DNA from: Clostridiaceae bacterium AF10-41
GTDB taxonomy: Bacteria > Bacillota > Clostridia > Clostridiales > Clostridiaceae
NCBI GenBank assembly: GCA_027686065.1
Contig: JAQCTH010000010.1
Coordinates: forward strand, 1-64,000
Direction: 5' to 3'
Length of the DNA stretch: 64,000 nucleotides
Below are positions 57,005 to 64,000 of this stretch, in pieces (positions within the stretch are counted from its first letter, which is position 1; the number at the start of each line of letters is the position of its first letter). Below the pieces are notes generated by a model that was not told the origin of the DNA, did no database searches, and saw only the letters and a program-made list of their open reading frames with translations. The translations under genes and the position numbers were made by a program.

Positions 57005-57615
57005 AATATCATCTCCCCAAACTTTTTTAACAAACTTAGCCCAACTTCCCCACTCTTTTCTGGATGAAATTGCATACCTATTATATTCTTTGATCTAAAT
57101 ATTCCTGGTACCTTTACACCACCATAATTAGAATAAGCAACTAAATCCTCATCTTTATATTCTGTCGCCATAAAACTATGAACATAATAGATAAATTTAT
57201 CCTCACCTAAGTTGTCAATAACTTCATCTTCTTTATTTATAATTAATTTATTCCATCCCATATGAGGAATTTTAACCTTTTCCTTTGGCTCTATCTTTTT
57301 AATTTCACCTTTTAGTAAGCCAAGTCCCTCACATTCCATTCCTTCAAATCCCTTTTCAAATAAAATTTGCATTCCAAGACAAATTCCAAGAAGGTATTTA
57401 CCATTTTTAGCTTCTTGTAGCAATATATTATCTAAATCATTGACTTTCAAATTATCCATAGCCTGCTTAAAGGCACCAACTCCTGGTAATATTATAGCCT
57501 TGGCTTTTTTTATTATTTCTTTATCCTTTGTTATAACAGCCTTTATTTTTAATAATTTCAAAGCATTTTCTATACTTTTTAAATTTCCCATTCCATAATC
57601 AATAACAGCAATCAT
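57001..57615 (-). CDS. hisH: Imidazole glycerol phosphate synthase glutaminase subunit
   Basis: 204-residue class I glutamine amidotransferase. Catalytic triad: Cys in LLGICLGMQ, His and Glu in MQFHPEKSG; oxyanion strand with PGVGAF. Supplies ammonia to HisF. AAAAGGAT before ATG; overlapped by hisA at its end. Confidence 0.97.
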   Translation of the reverse strand: MIAVIDYGMGNLKSIENALKLLKIKAVITKDKEIIKKAKAIILPGVGAFKQAMDNLKVNDLDNILLQEAKNGKYLLGICLGMQILFEKGFEGMECEGLGLLKGEIKKIEPKEKVKIPHMGWNKLIINKEDEVIDNLGEDKFIYYVHSFMATEYKDEDLVAYSNYGGVKVPGIFRSKNIIGMQFHPEKSGEVGLSLLKKFGEMIL

Positions 57616-57641
57616 AATTTTATCCTTTTCCTTACTATAAA

Positions 57642-58229
57642 TTATAAATTTCCCTTGCTAGATAAAATTTTATTCTTATCTTCAGCATAACTTACTGCTT
57701 CTTTAAGACTTCTTCCAAAAGCCTTAAATATACTTTCCATTTTATGATGATCATTTCCCCCATATAAGTTTCTAACATGAATAGTCGAATTAGAATTCAT
57801 CGCTACAGCCCTAAAAAATTCCTTTGCCATTTCTGTTGAAAAGTTTCCTATTTGCTCTCTTTTAAATTCACTATCAAAGTGCAAAAAGCTTCTTCCACTT
57901 AAATCTAAAATCACTTGACTTAAAGCTTCATCCATAGGTACATAACTCATTCCATATCTCTTTATTCCAACTTTTTTATCTAATGCCTTATCTAAAGCTC
58001 GTCCTAAACATATTCCTATATCTTCTACTAAGTGATGATCACATACATCTATATCGCCTGTAGCTTCTAGATTTATATCTATTCCACTATGAAATGAAAA
58101 TAAACTTAGCATATGATTAAAAAAGCCTACTGGAGTATTTATTTCACTTTTTCCCTGGCCATCTATATTTATTGCTAATAATATCTTTGTTTCTTTTGTT
58201 TCTCTCTTTATAGAAGAAATTCTACTCAC
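57642..58229 (-). CDS. hisB: Imidazoleglycerol-phosphate dehydratase
   Basis: 195-residue monofunctional dehydratase (no HAD phosphatase domain). Mn ligands are in HMLSLFSFHSG, CDHHLVEDIG, HVRNLYGGNDHHKMES. The start is GTG at 58229, with GGAGGTGAAATTT ahead; an earlier ATG at 58259 lies inside hisC without a ribosome site. Histidinol phosphatase is supplied by hisK. Confidence 0.96.
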   Translation of the reverse strand: MSRISSIKRETKETKILLAINIDGQGKSEINTPVGFFNHMLSLFSFHSGIDINLEATGDIDVCDHHLVEDIGICLGRALDKALDKKVGIKRYGMSYVPMDEALSQVILDLSGRSFLHFDSEFKREQIGNFSTEMAKEFFRAVAMNSNSTIHVRNLYGGNDHHKMESIFKAFGRSLKEAVSYAEDKNKILSSKGNL

Positions 58230-59283
58230 AAATTTCACCTCCAAATAAAGCTTTATCAATTAAATCTAAAACTTTTTTATTTTCACTTGATAATCCAACT
58301 GTTATTCTAAAGCCATCATCATTAAAATTTCTAATTATTATATTATTATTATTTAAATTATTAATAATCTTTTCCTTTTCTTTAGATTTCCCATATATAA
58401 AATTTGCCTTAGATTTATAAAATTTTATATCTATATCTTTTTCATTTGCTTTTGCTTGTATATCTAATAAAGAATTATATAGTGTTTCTCTCTCTTCAAT
58501 TATCATATTTAAATTTTCTTTAAATCTTTTTTCATCTTTTAAAACTTCTATTGCAATTTCCTGAGATATAGAATTTACATTATAAGGTGTTTTGTATTTT
58601 TCTAATTTCTTTATATTTTCAGCCTTTGATATTAAAAATCCAACTCTTATAGCTGCTAGTCCCCAAGCCTTTGATAATGTTCTTGTTACTATTAAATTGT
58701 CATATTCATTGATGAAAGGAACCATAGTTTCGCCATAAAATTCAAAATAAGCTTCATCCACCAAAACAACTTTATCTCTAAATGCATTTAATACCTTTTT
58801 TATTTCATCTATTTTAAATTCATATCCTGTTGGGTTGTTTGGGTTAGAAAATATAACTAACTTAGCATTCTCTTCCACCCCTTTATTTATAAACTTATCT
58901 ATATCAACACCATTTTCTAAATCAATATCATACTTAATTAGTTTTCCATCATTTAAATCAGTATAAAAATCATACATTACAAAATCCGGAGTTAATGTAA
59001 GCACTTTATCTCCCTTTGATATGTTTTTACTTATTACTAAGTTAATCATTTCATCTGATCCATTTCCGATTATTAAATTTTCTTTAGTTAAACCTACAAT
59101 ACTAGCATAAGCTTCTCTTAATTTATCCCCATCAGTATTTGGATATCTATTTAACTCTAATTTTATTAACTTACTAATCATATTTTTAATTTCTTCTTCA
59201 CTACAGTCCACTGGATTTTCATTTCCATTTAATCTTATCTTTTCATCATTATTTACTGAATATACCCCAATATCTTTAATCAT
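58222..59283 (-). CDS. hisC: Histidinol-phosphate aminotransferase
   Basis: 353-residue fold-type I PLP enzyme. The PLP lysine is in TLSKAWGLAAIRVGF, and FSNPNNPTGYE and VVDEAYFEF are family motifs. Transfers an amino group from glutamate to imidazole acetol phosphate. ATG at 59283 is preferred to TTG at 59289 because of spacing from GAGG. Overlaps hisD and hisB slightly. Confidence 0.95.
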   Translation of the reverse strand: MIKDIGVYSVNNDEKIRLNGNENPVDCSEEEIKNMISKLIKLELNRYPNTDGDKLREAYASIVGLTKENLIIGNGSDEMINLVISKNISKGDKVLTLTPDFVMYDFYTDLNDGKLIKYDIDLENGVDIDKFINKGVEENAKLVIFSNPNNPTGYEFKIDEIKKVLNAFRDKVVLVDEAYFEFYGETMVPFINEYDNLIVTRTLSKAWGLAAIRVGFLISKAENIKKLEKYKTPYNVNSISQEIAIEVLKDEKRFKENLNMIIEERETLYNSLLDIQAKANEKDIDIKFYKSKANFIYGKSKEKEKIINNLNNNNIIIRNFNDDGFRITVGLSSENKKVLDLIDKALFGGEICE

Positions 59284-60562
59284 TGTCAATCCTCACTTTC
59301 ACTGAATTCCTATGGGCTGTTAAGCCTTCTTTTTCTGCTAAAATCATTATATTTTTTGATACCTTTTGTAATTCTTCTTTTGAATAATAAAGATATGAAC
59401 TTTTCTTTATAAAGCTATCAACTGAAAGAGGTGACGAAAATCTTGCTGTTCCATTAGTAGGTAATACATGGTTTGGCCCTGCATAATAATCTCCAAGTGG
59501 CTCTGGAGAATAATAACCTAAAAATATAGAACCTGCATTCTTTACACTACCAAGATACTCTAATGGGTTCTCTATCATTAATTCTAAATGCTCTGGCGCT
59601 ATTTTATTGGAAAGTTCTATGCATTTATTTATATCTTCACAAATTACTGCCATTCCATAATTTTTTAATGATTCCTCTATAGTATCTTTTCTTTCTAAAT
59701 CCTTTATTTGAATATTTATTTCTTCTAAAACTTCATTATAAAGTTTTTCTGAAGTAGTTAATAATATAGATGCTGCCCTTTTATCGTGTTCCGCTTGAGA
59801 CATTAAATCTGCAGCAATATATTTACTATTTGAGTTTTCATCTGCAATAACTAATATTTCACTTGGTCCTGCAACCATATCTATATCAACAGTTCCAAAC
59901 ACTAACTTCTTGGCCATCGCAACATATATATTCCCTGGTCCAACTATTTTATCAACATTTTTTATAGTTTGAGTTCCATAAGCTAAAGCTCCTATTGATT
60001 GAGCTCCACCTACCTTGTATATTTCACTTACCCCTGCTAAAGATGCTGCTACTAATATATATGGATTTATACTTCCATCCTTTTTAGGTGGTGTAACCAT
60101 AACTATTTCAGATACTCCCGCTATTTTAGCTGGTATAACATTCATAATTACAGATGAAGGATAAGAGGCTGTTCCCCCTGGCACATAAACTCCAACTCTT
60201 TGTAGTGGAGTTACTAATTGTCCCATAAACACTCCATTTTTTTCAATTATAGAGTATCCATTTTTAACTTGCTTCTCATGATACTTTTTAACATTTTTTA
60301 TTGAGCCTTTAATAGCTTCGATAAAAGCTTCTTCTACTAAGTTAAAAGCTTCACTTATTTCTTCTTTAGATACTTTCAAATTAGTAATATCAACCTTATC
60401 AAAAAGCTTATTAAATTTTATTAATGCTTTATCTTTATCTTTTTTAACTTCTTCTAATATAAGTCTTACATCATTTATAACATCTAAATCTTCTTCCCTA
60501 TTTTTTATTATCTCTAGTATTTCTTCTTCATTATTTACTGCTAAATTAAATAATTTCACCAT
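59276..60562 (-). CDS. hisD: Histidinol dehydrogenase
   Basis: 428-residue zinc, NAD-dependent enzyme doing the last two oxidations to histidine. Signature: VGGAQSIGALAYGT and AGPSEILVIAD; SQAEHD and GPNHVLPTNGTARF hold zinc and catalytic residues. Starts about 14 bases after hisG. Confidence 0.97.
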   Translation of the reverse strand: MVKLFNLAVNNEEEILEIIKNREEDLDVINDVRLILEEVKKDKDKALIKFNKLFDKVDITNLKVSKEEISEAFNLVEEAFIEAIKGSIKNVKKYHEKQVKNGYSIIEKNGVFMGQLVTPLQRVGVYVPGGTASYPSSVIMNVIPAKIAGVSEIVMVTPPKKDGSINPYILVAASLAGVSEIYKVGGAQSIGALAYGTQTIKNVDKIVGPGNIYVAMAKKLVFGTVDIDMVAGPSEILVIADENSNSKYIAADLMSQAEHDKRAASILLTTSEKLYNEVLEEINIQIKDLERKDTIEESLKNYGMAVICEDINKCIELSNKIAPEHLELMIENPLEYLGSVKNAGSIFLGYYSPEPLGDYYAGPNHVLPTNGTARFSSPLSVDSFIKKSSYLYYSKEELQKVSKNIMILAEKEGLTAHRNSVKVRIDND

Positions 60563-60576
60563 AGCCCTTGTCCCCT

Positions 60577-61209
60577 TTATTTATTGCTTATAACATCTCT
60601 TATTTTTTCTAATACAAAGCTGATTTCTTCTTGCTTAAGCTTAAAGCTTGCCTTATTAACAATTAATCTTGCACTTATATCTTTTATTTCTCTTAAAACT
60701 ACAAGTCCATTTTCCTTTAAGGTTGTACCAGTTTCCATTATATCTACAATTCCATCACACAACCCTAGTATTGGTGCAAGTTCTACTGAACCTTCTATTT
60801 TTATTACCTCTATATCAATGTTATTTGCTTTAAAATAATCCTTTGCTACCTTTGGATACTTTGTCCCTATTTTTATATGACACTTCATAGAAAATAAATC
60901 TTTATCTGGCATTGCTGCTACTATAAACTTACACTTTCCTATTCCTAAATCTATTAATTCATAGGAATTATGCTCTTTTTCATTTAATGTATCTAATCCT
61001 ACTACCCCAATATCTGCAACACCATGATCTACATAAGTTATACTGTCACTTGCCTTTACTAAAAAATAACTTACATCATATTTAGTATCCTTAAAAATAA
61101 GTTTTCTGCCCTTATCTTTTAATTCATCTATTCCAAAGCCAGCCTTTTCCAATATCTTAGTTGCATCCTTTTCTAGTCTTCCCTTAGTTAAAGCTATACT
61201 AATTCCCAT
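60577..61209 (-). CDS. hisG: ATP phosphoribosyltransferase, short catalytic form
   Basis: 210-residue short HisG, lacking the C-terminal regulatory domain and therefore needing HisZ. ALTKGRLEKDATKIL, DHGVADIGVVGLDTL and DIMETGTTLKENGL (PRPP loop) are conserved. First enzyme of histidine synthesis, usually feedback-inhibited through HisZ. AGGAGGAG before ATG; overlaps hisZ. Confidence 0.96.
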   Translation of the reverse strand: MGISIALTKGRLEKDATKILEKAGFGIDELKDKGRKLIFKDTKYDVSYFLVKASDSITYVDHGVADIGVVGLDTLNEKEHNSYELIDLGIGKCKFIVAAMPDKDLFSMKCHIKIGTKYPKVAKDYFKANNIDIEVIKIEGSVELAPILGLCDGIVDIMETGTTLKENGLVVLREIKDISARLIVNKASFKLKQEEISFVLEKIRDVISNK

Positions 61210-62341
61210 AATACTCCTCCTGAATTATATTTATATTTCCTTCATCTTTTGAAGGAATAAGTTTAACTACAAAGCCCTTTTCTCTTAACTTAAAACCTTT
61301 CTTTATAGCTTCTATTTTATTACTTTCATTAAAAATTATATTGTACTTAAGCTTCTTTTCTAAATTACCATCTAAAATACTTGCTAATTCATCTACATTA
61401 ATTGAAAATCCTATTGCTCCAAAATCCTTTTTTACATTTCCAATTAAATTATCATATCTCCCACCACTTAAAACTATATTGCCAGAACCTTCTATAAATC
61501 CTCTAAATATTATTCCTGTATAAAAGCTAAGCCTTGGAGTTAAACCTAAATCAAAACTCAAGTACTTATCATAACCTATTGCTTTTAAATCTTCTGCTAA
61601 CTTTTCTAAATACCTTACACTATTTAACATCTTGCAATTAAAAGACATTTCCTTATACTTGCTTAAAACCCCTAACCCACTACCAAAGGTTAATGGAAGA
61701 TTTAGAAAGAATTTTTTTGTCCTTTCATCTATATTTATTGTATTTAAAAATTTATTTAAGCTTTCAATTTCTTTCTTCTCTATTAACCTTGCCAAGGTTA
61801 ATTTTTCTTCTTCTAAAATACTTAAAGCTTTTATTGCTGACTTTAAAAAGTTAATTTCTCCAATTTCTATTTTAAAATTGCTAATACCTGTAGATTTTAA
61901 GGATTCTATTGCAAGTATTAATGTCTCTAGATCTGAAAATTCCTTTTCTTTGCTTATAAATTCAATTCCGCAATCTGTGTATTCATTTCTTTTACCGCTA
62001 AATTCTTCAAAAACCTTATATATATTAGCACAATATCTAAGCTTTATAGCCGAATTCATATTTTTAAATCTAGTAGAAACTAACCTTACTATTGGTATAG
62101 TCATATCTGGTCTTAATGCCAAAATTCTTCCCTTAGAATCAAAAAACTTATAAACATTTTCTTCTTTAATACCTGAATGCTCATATCTAAAACTTTCATA
62201 AAATTCTATACTTGGCGTCATAACTTCTTTATAGCCCCATAAGTCAAAAACCTTGTTTATAGAATTTATTATCTTTGACTTTCTCATACATTCTTCATTA
62301 GTTAAATCCCTTGTGCCATCTGGAATTATATTTTTATACAT
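61199..62341 (-). CDS. hisZ: ATP phosphoribosyltransferase regulatory subunit
   Basis: 380-residue HisRS-like paralogue without tRNA-charging function; it forms a complex with short HisG. Start IIPDGTRDL resembles the class II synthetase N-terminus, with a motif-2-like LRPDMTIPIVR and GGRYDNL. First gene of the operon, next to the promoter and operator. Stand-alone HisRS would be much longer. Confidence 0.94.
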   Translation of the reverse strand: MYKNIIPDGTRDLTNEECMRKSKIINSINKVFDLWGYKEVMTPSIEFYESFRYEHSGIKEENVYKFFDSKGRILALRPDMTIPIVRLVSTRFKNMNSAIKLRYCANIYKVFEEFSGKRNEYTDCGIEFISKEKEFSDLETLILAIESLKSTGISNFKIEIGEINFLKSAIKALSILEEEKLTLARLIEKKEIESLNKFLNTINIDERTKKFFLNLPLTFGSGLGVLSKYKEMSFNCKMLNSVRYLEKLAEDLKAIGYDKYLSFDLGLTPRLSFYTGIIFRGFIEGSGNIVLSGGRYDNLIGNVKKDFGAIGFSINVDELASILDGNLEKKLKYNIIFNESNKIEAIKKGFKLREKGFVVKLIPSKDEGNINIIQEEYYGN

Positions 62342-62359
62342 AATTAACTCCTTTCACTT

Positions 62360-62377
62360 TATCACTTTAAAGTGATA
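62360..62377. promoter_or_regulatory. Palindromic operator upstream of hisZ
   Basis: TATCACTTTAAAGTGATA is a perfect 18-base palindrome just downstream of the -10 box. It is placed for a repressor blocking initiation, as predicted for HisR/TrpR-like regulators of Gram-positive his operons. The short leader leaves no room for a T-box. Confidence 0.65.
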
Positions 62378-62382
62378 TCATG

Positions 62383-62411
62383 ATAGTATAGTAATTTTTC
62401 CCATATGTCAA
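62383..62411 (-). promoter_or_regulatory. Sigma-A promoter of his operon
   Basis: TTGACA, 17 bases, TACTAT on the minus strand. Transcript begins about at the palindrome. Confidence 0.82.
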
Positions 62412-62430
62412 TAAAAAGTTAAAAATAATA

Positions 62431-62460
62431 AGGGAAACCAAGAATTATTGGTTTCCCTTA
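62431..62460 (-). terminator. Terminator of the 62470-62973 gene
   Basis: AAGGGAAACCAA (62431-62442) with TTGGTTTCCCTT (62449-62460), 12 perfect pairs, followed by TTATTTTT on the minus strand. Confidence 0.9.
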
Positions 62461-62469
62461 AAGCAAAGT

Positions 62470-62973
62470 TTAGTTTTTATGAACTAAACTGATTATATCA
62501 TTTTCTGTAAGTCTATGAACTGTCCATTCATCCATAGGTACTGCCCCTAAAGATTTATAAAATTGTTTTGCAGGTTCATTCCAGTTAAGACAAGTCCATT
62601 CTATTCTTTTACAATCTTCTTCTAAAGCTATTTTAAATAAAAGATTAAATACTTCCTTTCCTATTCCATTGCCTCTATATTCCTTTTTTATGTATATATC
62701 TTCAAGATATAATCCACATGCGCCATTAAATGTGGAATAATTAAAGAAGTATATCACATATCCAATTGGTTTTTCGTCTAATTCCAATATTAATGCATTT
62801 GCTCTTTTTTTAATAAATATTGATTTACTAAGACTTTCTTCAGTTGCTACAACTTCATGTGCTAATTTTTCATACTCCGCCATTTCAACTATTAAATTTA
62901 GTAGTAAATTAGTATCTTCTATTATTGATTCTCTTATTTTTAAAGCTTCAATTTTAGTATTATAATATATCAT
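62470..62973 (-). CDS. GNAT N-acetyltransferase, diamine-acetyltransferase-like
   Basis: 167 residues. Acetyl-CoA motif EYRGNGIGKEVFNLL; YLEDIYIKKEYRG and ERLNWNEPAKQFYKSLGA-like spacing (ECLNWNEPA) resemble spermidine/spermine or diamine acetyltransferases. Substrate is not certain. AAGGAGAAC before ATG, own terminator. In a block of two acetyltransferases. Confidence 0.83.
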   Translation of the reverse strand: MIYYNTKIEALKIRESIIEDTNLLLNLIVEMAEYEKLAHEVVATEESLSKSIFIKKRANALILELDEKPIGYVIYFFNYSTFNGACGLYLEDIYIKKEYRGNGIGKEVFNLLFKIALEEDCKRIEWTCLNWNEPAKQFYKSLGAVPMDEWTVHRLTENDIISLVHKN

Positions 62974-62994
62974 TGTTCTCCTTCTTTCTTATTC

Positions 62995-63465
62995 CTAACA
63001 TTGAGGAATTTCTTTTACCATGGCTATATCACATCTAGCACATACTTCTTCACTAAAGTCTTCAAATCCATATTTTTTATATAGCTTTATAGCCTTATAT
63101 AAAACTGAATTTGTCTGGAGTGTAATTCTTTTATAATTAAGAGCTTTAGCAATTTTGAAGGAGTTCTCTATCATAATATTTCCAAATCCCATTCCTTGGA
63201 ATTCCTGCTTTAGATACATTTTTCTTAATTCACAAGTCTCATCATCAATTTTGTAAATTCCATAGGTTCCTATTATTTGTCCATTCATTTCTATAACTTC
63301 AAAATCCCCATTATTTTGAATATAGTATTTAGCTATATCTGTTATATCTAAATCTTCACCATCTGGATTTAAATCTAATCCATAAACATTTAGTACTTCC
63401 TTAACTAAATTTAATATTTTAGCTTCTTCTCCAACCTTAGCTCTTCTTATTAAAATATTCTTCAT
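62995..63465 (-). CDS. GNAT N-acetyltransferase
   Basis: 156 residues. The core has KMYLKQEFQGMGFGNIMIENSF with Q/RxxGxG-type acetyl-CoA loop (QGMGFGN), then YKKYGFEDFSEE. An N-terminal variable half. Substrate unknown. Ends 21 bases before the next acetyltransferase, possibly co-transcribed. Confidence 0.8.
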   Translation of the reverse strand: MKNILIRRAKVGEEAKILNLVKEVLNVYGLDLNPDGEDLDITDIAKYYIQNNGDFEVIEMNGQIIGTYGIYKIDDETCELRKMYLKQEFQGMGFGNIMIENSFKIAKALNYKRITLQTNSVLYKAIKLYKKYGFEDFSEEVCARCDIAMVKEIPQC

Positions 63466-63516
63466 AAATTTGCCCCCTTAGTATACTACCACAATGAAAA
63501 ATTAAAAATTATTGAA

Positions 63517-63582
63517 AAAACTCCCATAGGAGTTTTCAAAATTAATTATTTATGTAATTTAAAACAAATTACATAAATAATT
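63517..63582 (-). terminator. Terminator region with two hairpins after the yhfC-like gene
   Basis: A 17-pair perfect stem (63544-63560 with 63566-63582) is followed on the minus strand by AAAACTCC/GGAGTTTTTT (63517-63536) with a U run. The second is a typical intrinsic terminator. Confidence 0.7.
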
Positions 63583-63658
63583 ATTCATTTTTAATTTTAT
63601 CTTGCTTATGATAGTTTCATTAAAATCTTATAAATTTAATAATATTATACTATTATTT

Positions 63659-64000
63659 TTATAATATTTCATTATTAATCTTGAACTTTCTTACGAAATT
63701 TTTAAATACATATATATTTAATAAAACTACTAAAACAACTAATATTCCTTCTACTATGAATACATTTTTTATTACTCCTACCTGATATAGTGCAGCTGGA
63801 AAATTTATTATCGCATGTAATAAAATTGCTATAACATAATAAATATACTTTTTCTCTTTAACTGCATATAGCACTATAATTGATAAAGCTATATGAATCA
63901 TTACTGCAATAATTCTTTCTATTCCTGGCATTAGCCATATGATTGAACTACTATTTACAAATTGACTATAAGTGCTATTAATAATATCCTTAGGTACTAA
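63659..64000 (-). CDS. YhfC-family intramembrane protein, partial at window edge
   Basis: The frame is open through base 64000, so the N-terminus is outside the window; an internal ATG at 63931 is not the true start. At least 113 residues visible: a sequence WLMPGIERIIAVMIHIALS and three further hydrophobic stretches match the C-terminal part of YhfC-family membrane metalloprotease-like proteins. The IERI..IHIALS region is the conserved core. Function unproven. Confidence 0.72.
   Translation of the reverse strand, partial: LVPKDIINSTYSQFVNSSSIIWLMPGIERIIAVMIHIALSIIVLYAVKEKKYIYYVIAILLHAIINFPAALYQVGVIKNVFIVEGILVVLVVLLNIYVFKNFVRKFKINNEIL

Noticed and set aside
61632..62153. 173-codon plus-strand ORF inside hisZ
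   Set aside because: Antisense shadow of a conserved gene with no ribosome site.
62342..62430. T-box or histidine attenuator ahead of hisZ
   Set aside because: Only about 20-40 bases lie between the predicted start site and the gene; no T-box core or His-codon leader is present. An operator explains the palindrome better.

Overview
The window is about 64 kb of very AT-rich DNA (coding third positions are almost all A/T) from an anaerobic, spore-forming Firmicute, most likely Clostridium sensu stricto. Points of support: an electron-bifurcating type [FeFe]-hydrogenase set, a V/A-type ATPase in place of an F-type one, SpoVB-like flippases, a LonB gene beside lonA, LuxS, a SAM-I riboswitch, strong AGGAGG ribosome sites and frequent TTG starts. 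I see no rRNA, tRNA, CRISPR array, prophage or intact insertion sequence. Most of the window reads as ordinary chromosome; the species cannot be fixed from sequence alone.

Layout. 0.2-4.3 kb (minus): hydC-hydB-hydA, a trimeric NAD(H)/ferredoxin-linked hydrogenase. 4.5-6.35 kb (minus): sigma-A promoter, SAM-I riboswitch with terminator, metF and luxS, i.e. folate one-carbon supply plus the activated methyl cycle. 6.4-7.9 kb: an acetyltransferase and a TagO/WecA-type polyprenyl-phosphate sugar-1-phosphate transferase. 8.05-16.7 kb (minus): a nine-gene V-type ATPase operon whose proteolipid carries the full set of residues that bind Na+ in the Enterococcus hirae rotor. 16.8-20.5 kb (minus): B12-type radical SAM protein, degenerate methyltransferase, membrane-anchored sugar-dehydrogenase-like propeller. 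20.6-24.5 kb: the least housekeeping-like stretch, with a SpoVB-like flippase behind a structured leader, a leader-peptide/alternative-hairpin region ahead of a small CD3324-like HTH protein, a methyltransferase and a membrane zinc-motif protein. 24.5-33 kb (minus): foldback intergenic repeat, MurJ/YtgP-like flippase, RluA-type pseudouridine synthase, M20 amidohydrolase, an FtsA-like ATPase with a long C-terminal extension, a tiny membrane protein and a UvrD/PcrA-like helicase. 33.3-38.6 kb: pncB, small proteins, an EAL-HDOD signalling protein, perR and an anchored VCBS-like protein. 38.6-40.05 kb: a G-tract/hairpin region and three low-complexity genes, two of them strikingly cysteine-rich. 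40.2-49.0 kb (minus): ysxC-lonA-lonB-clpX-clpP-tig, the classic protein quality-control block. 49.2-53.9 kb: anchored proteins, a 59-residue Cys-rich ORF, a 620-bp non-coding interval with a candidate small RNA, an M23 peptidase and a TcaA-like protein. 53.9-62.4 kb: a complete histidine pathway, hisZGDCBHAFIE on the minus strand with hisK converging from the plus strand. 62.4-64 kb: two acetyltransferases and a YhfC-family membrane protein cut by the window edge.

The observations I consider most worth following are (1) the leader peptide with mutually exclusive hairpins at 22.27-22.49 kb, (2) a candidate small RNA at 50.67-50.84 kb with its own promoter, three hairpins with C-rich unpaired segments and a strong terminator, (3) the pair of Cys-rich membrane miniproteins at 39.4-40.05 kb, and (4) the FtsA-like protein with tandem extension modules and its 53-residue membrane neighbour. 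All are inferences from sequence pattern; none was tested by search or folding software.
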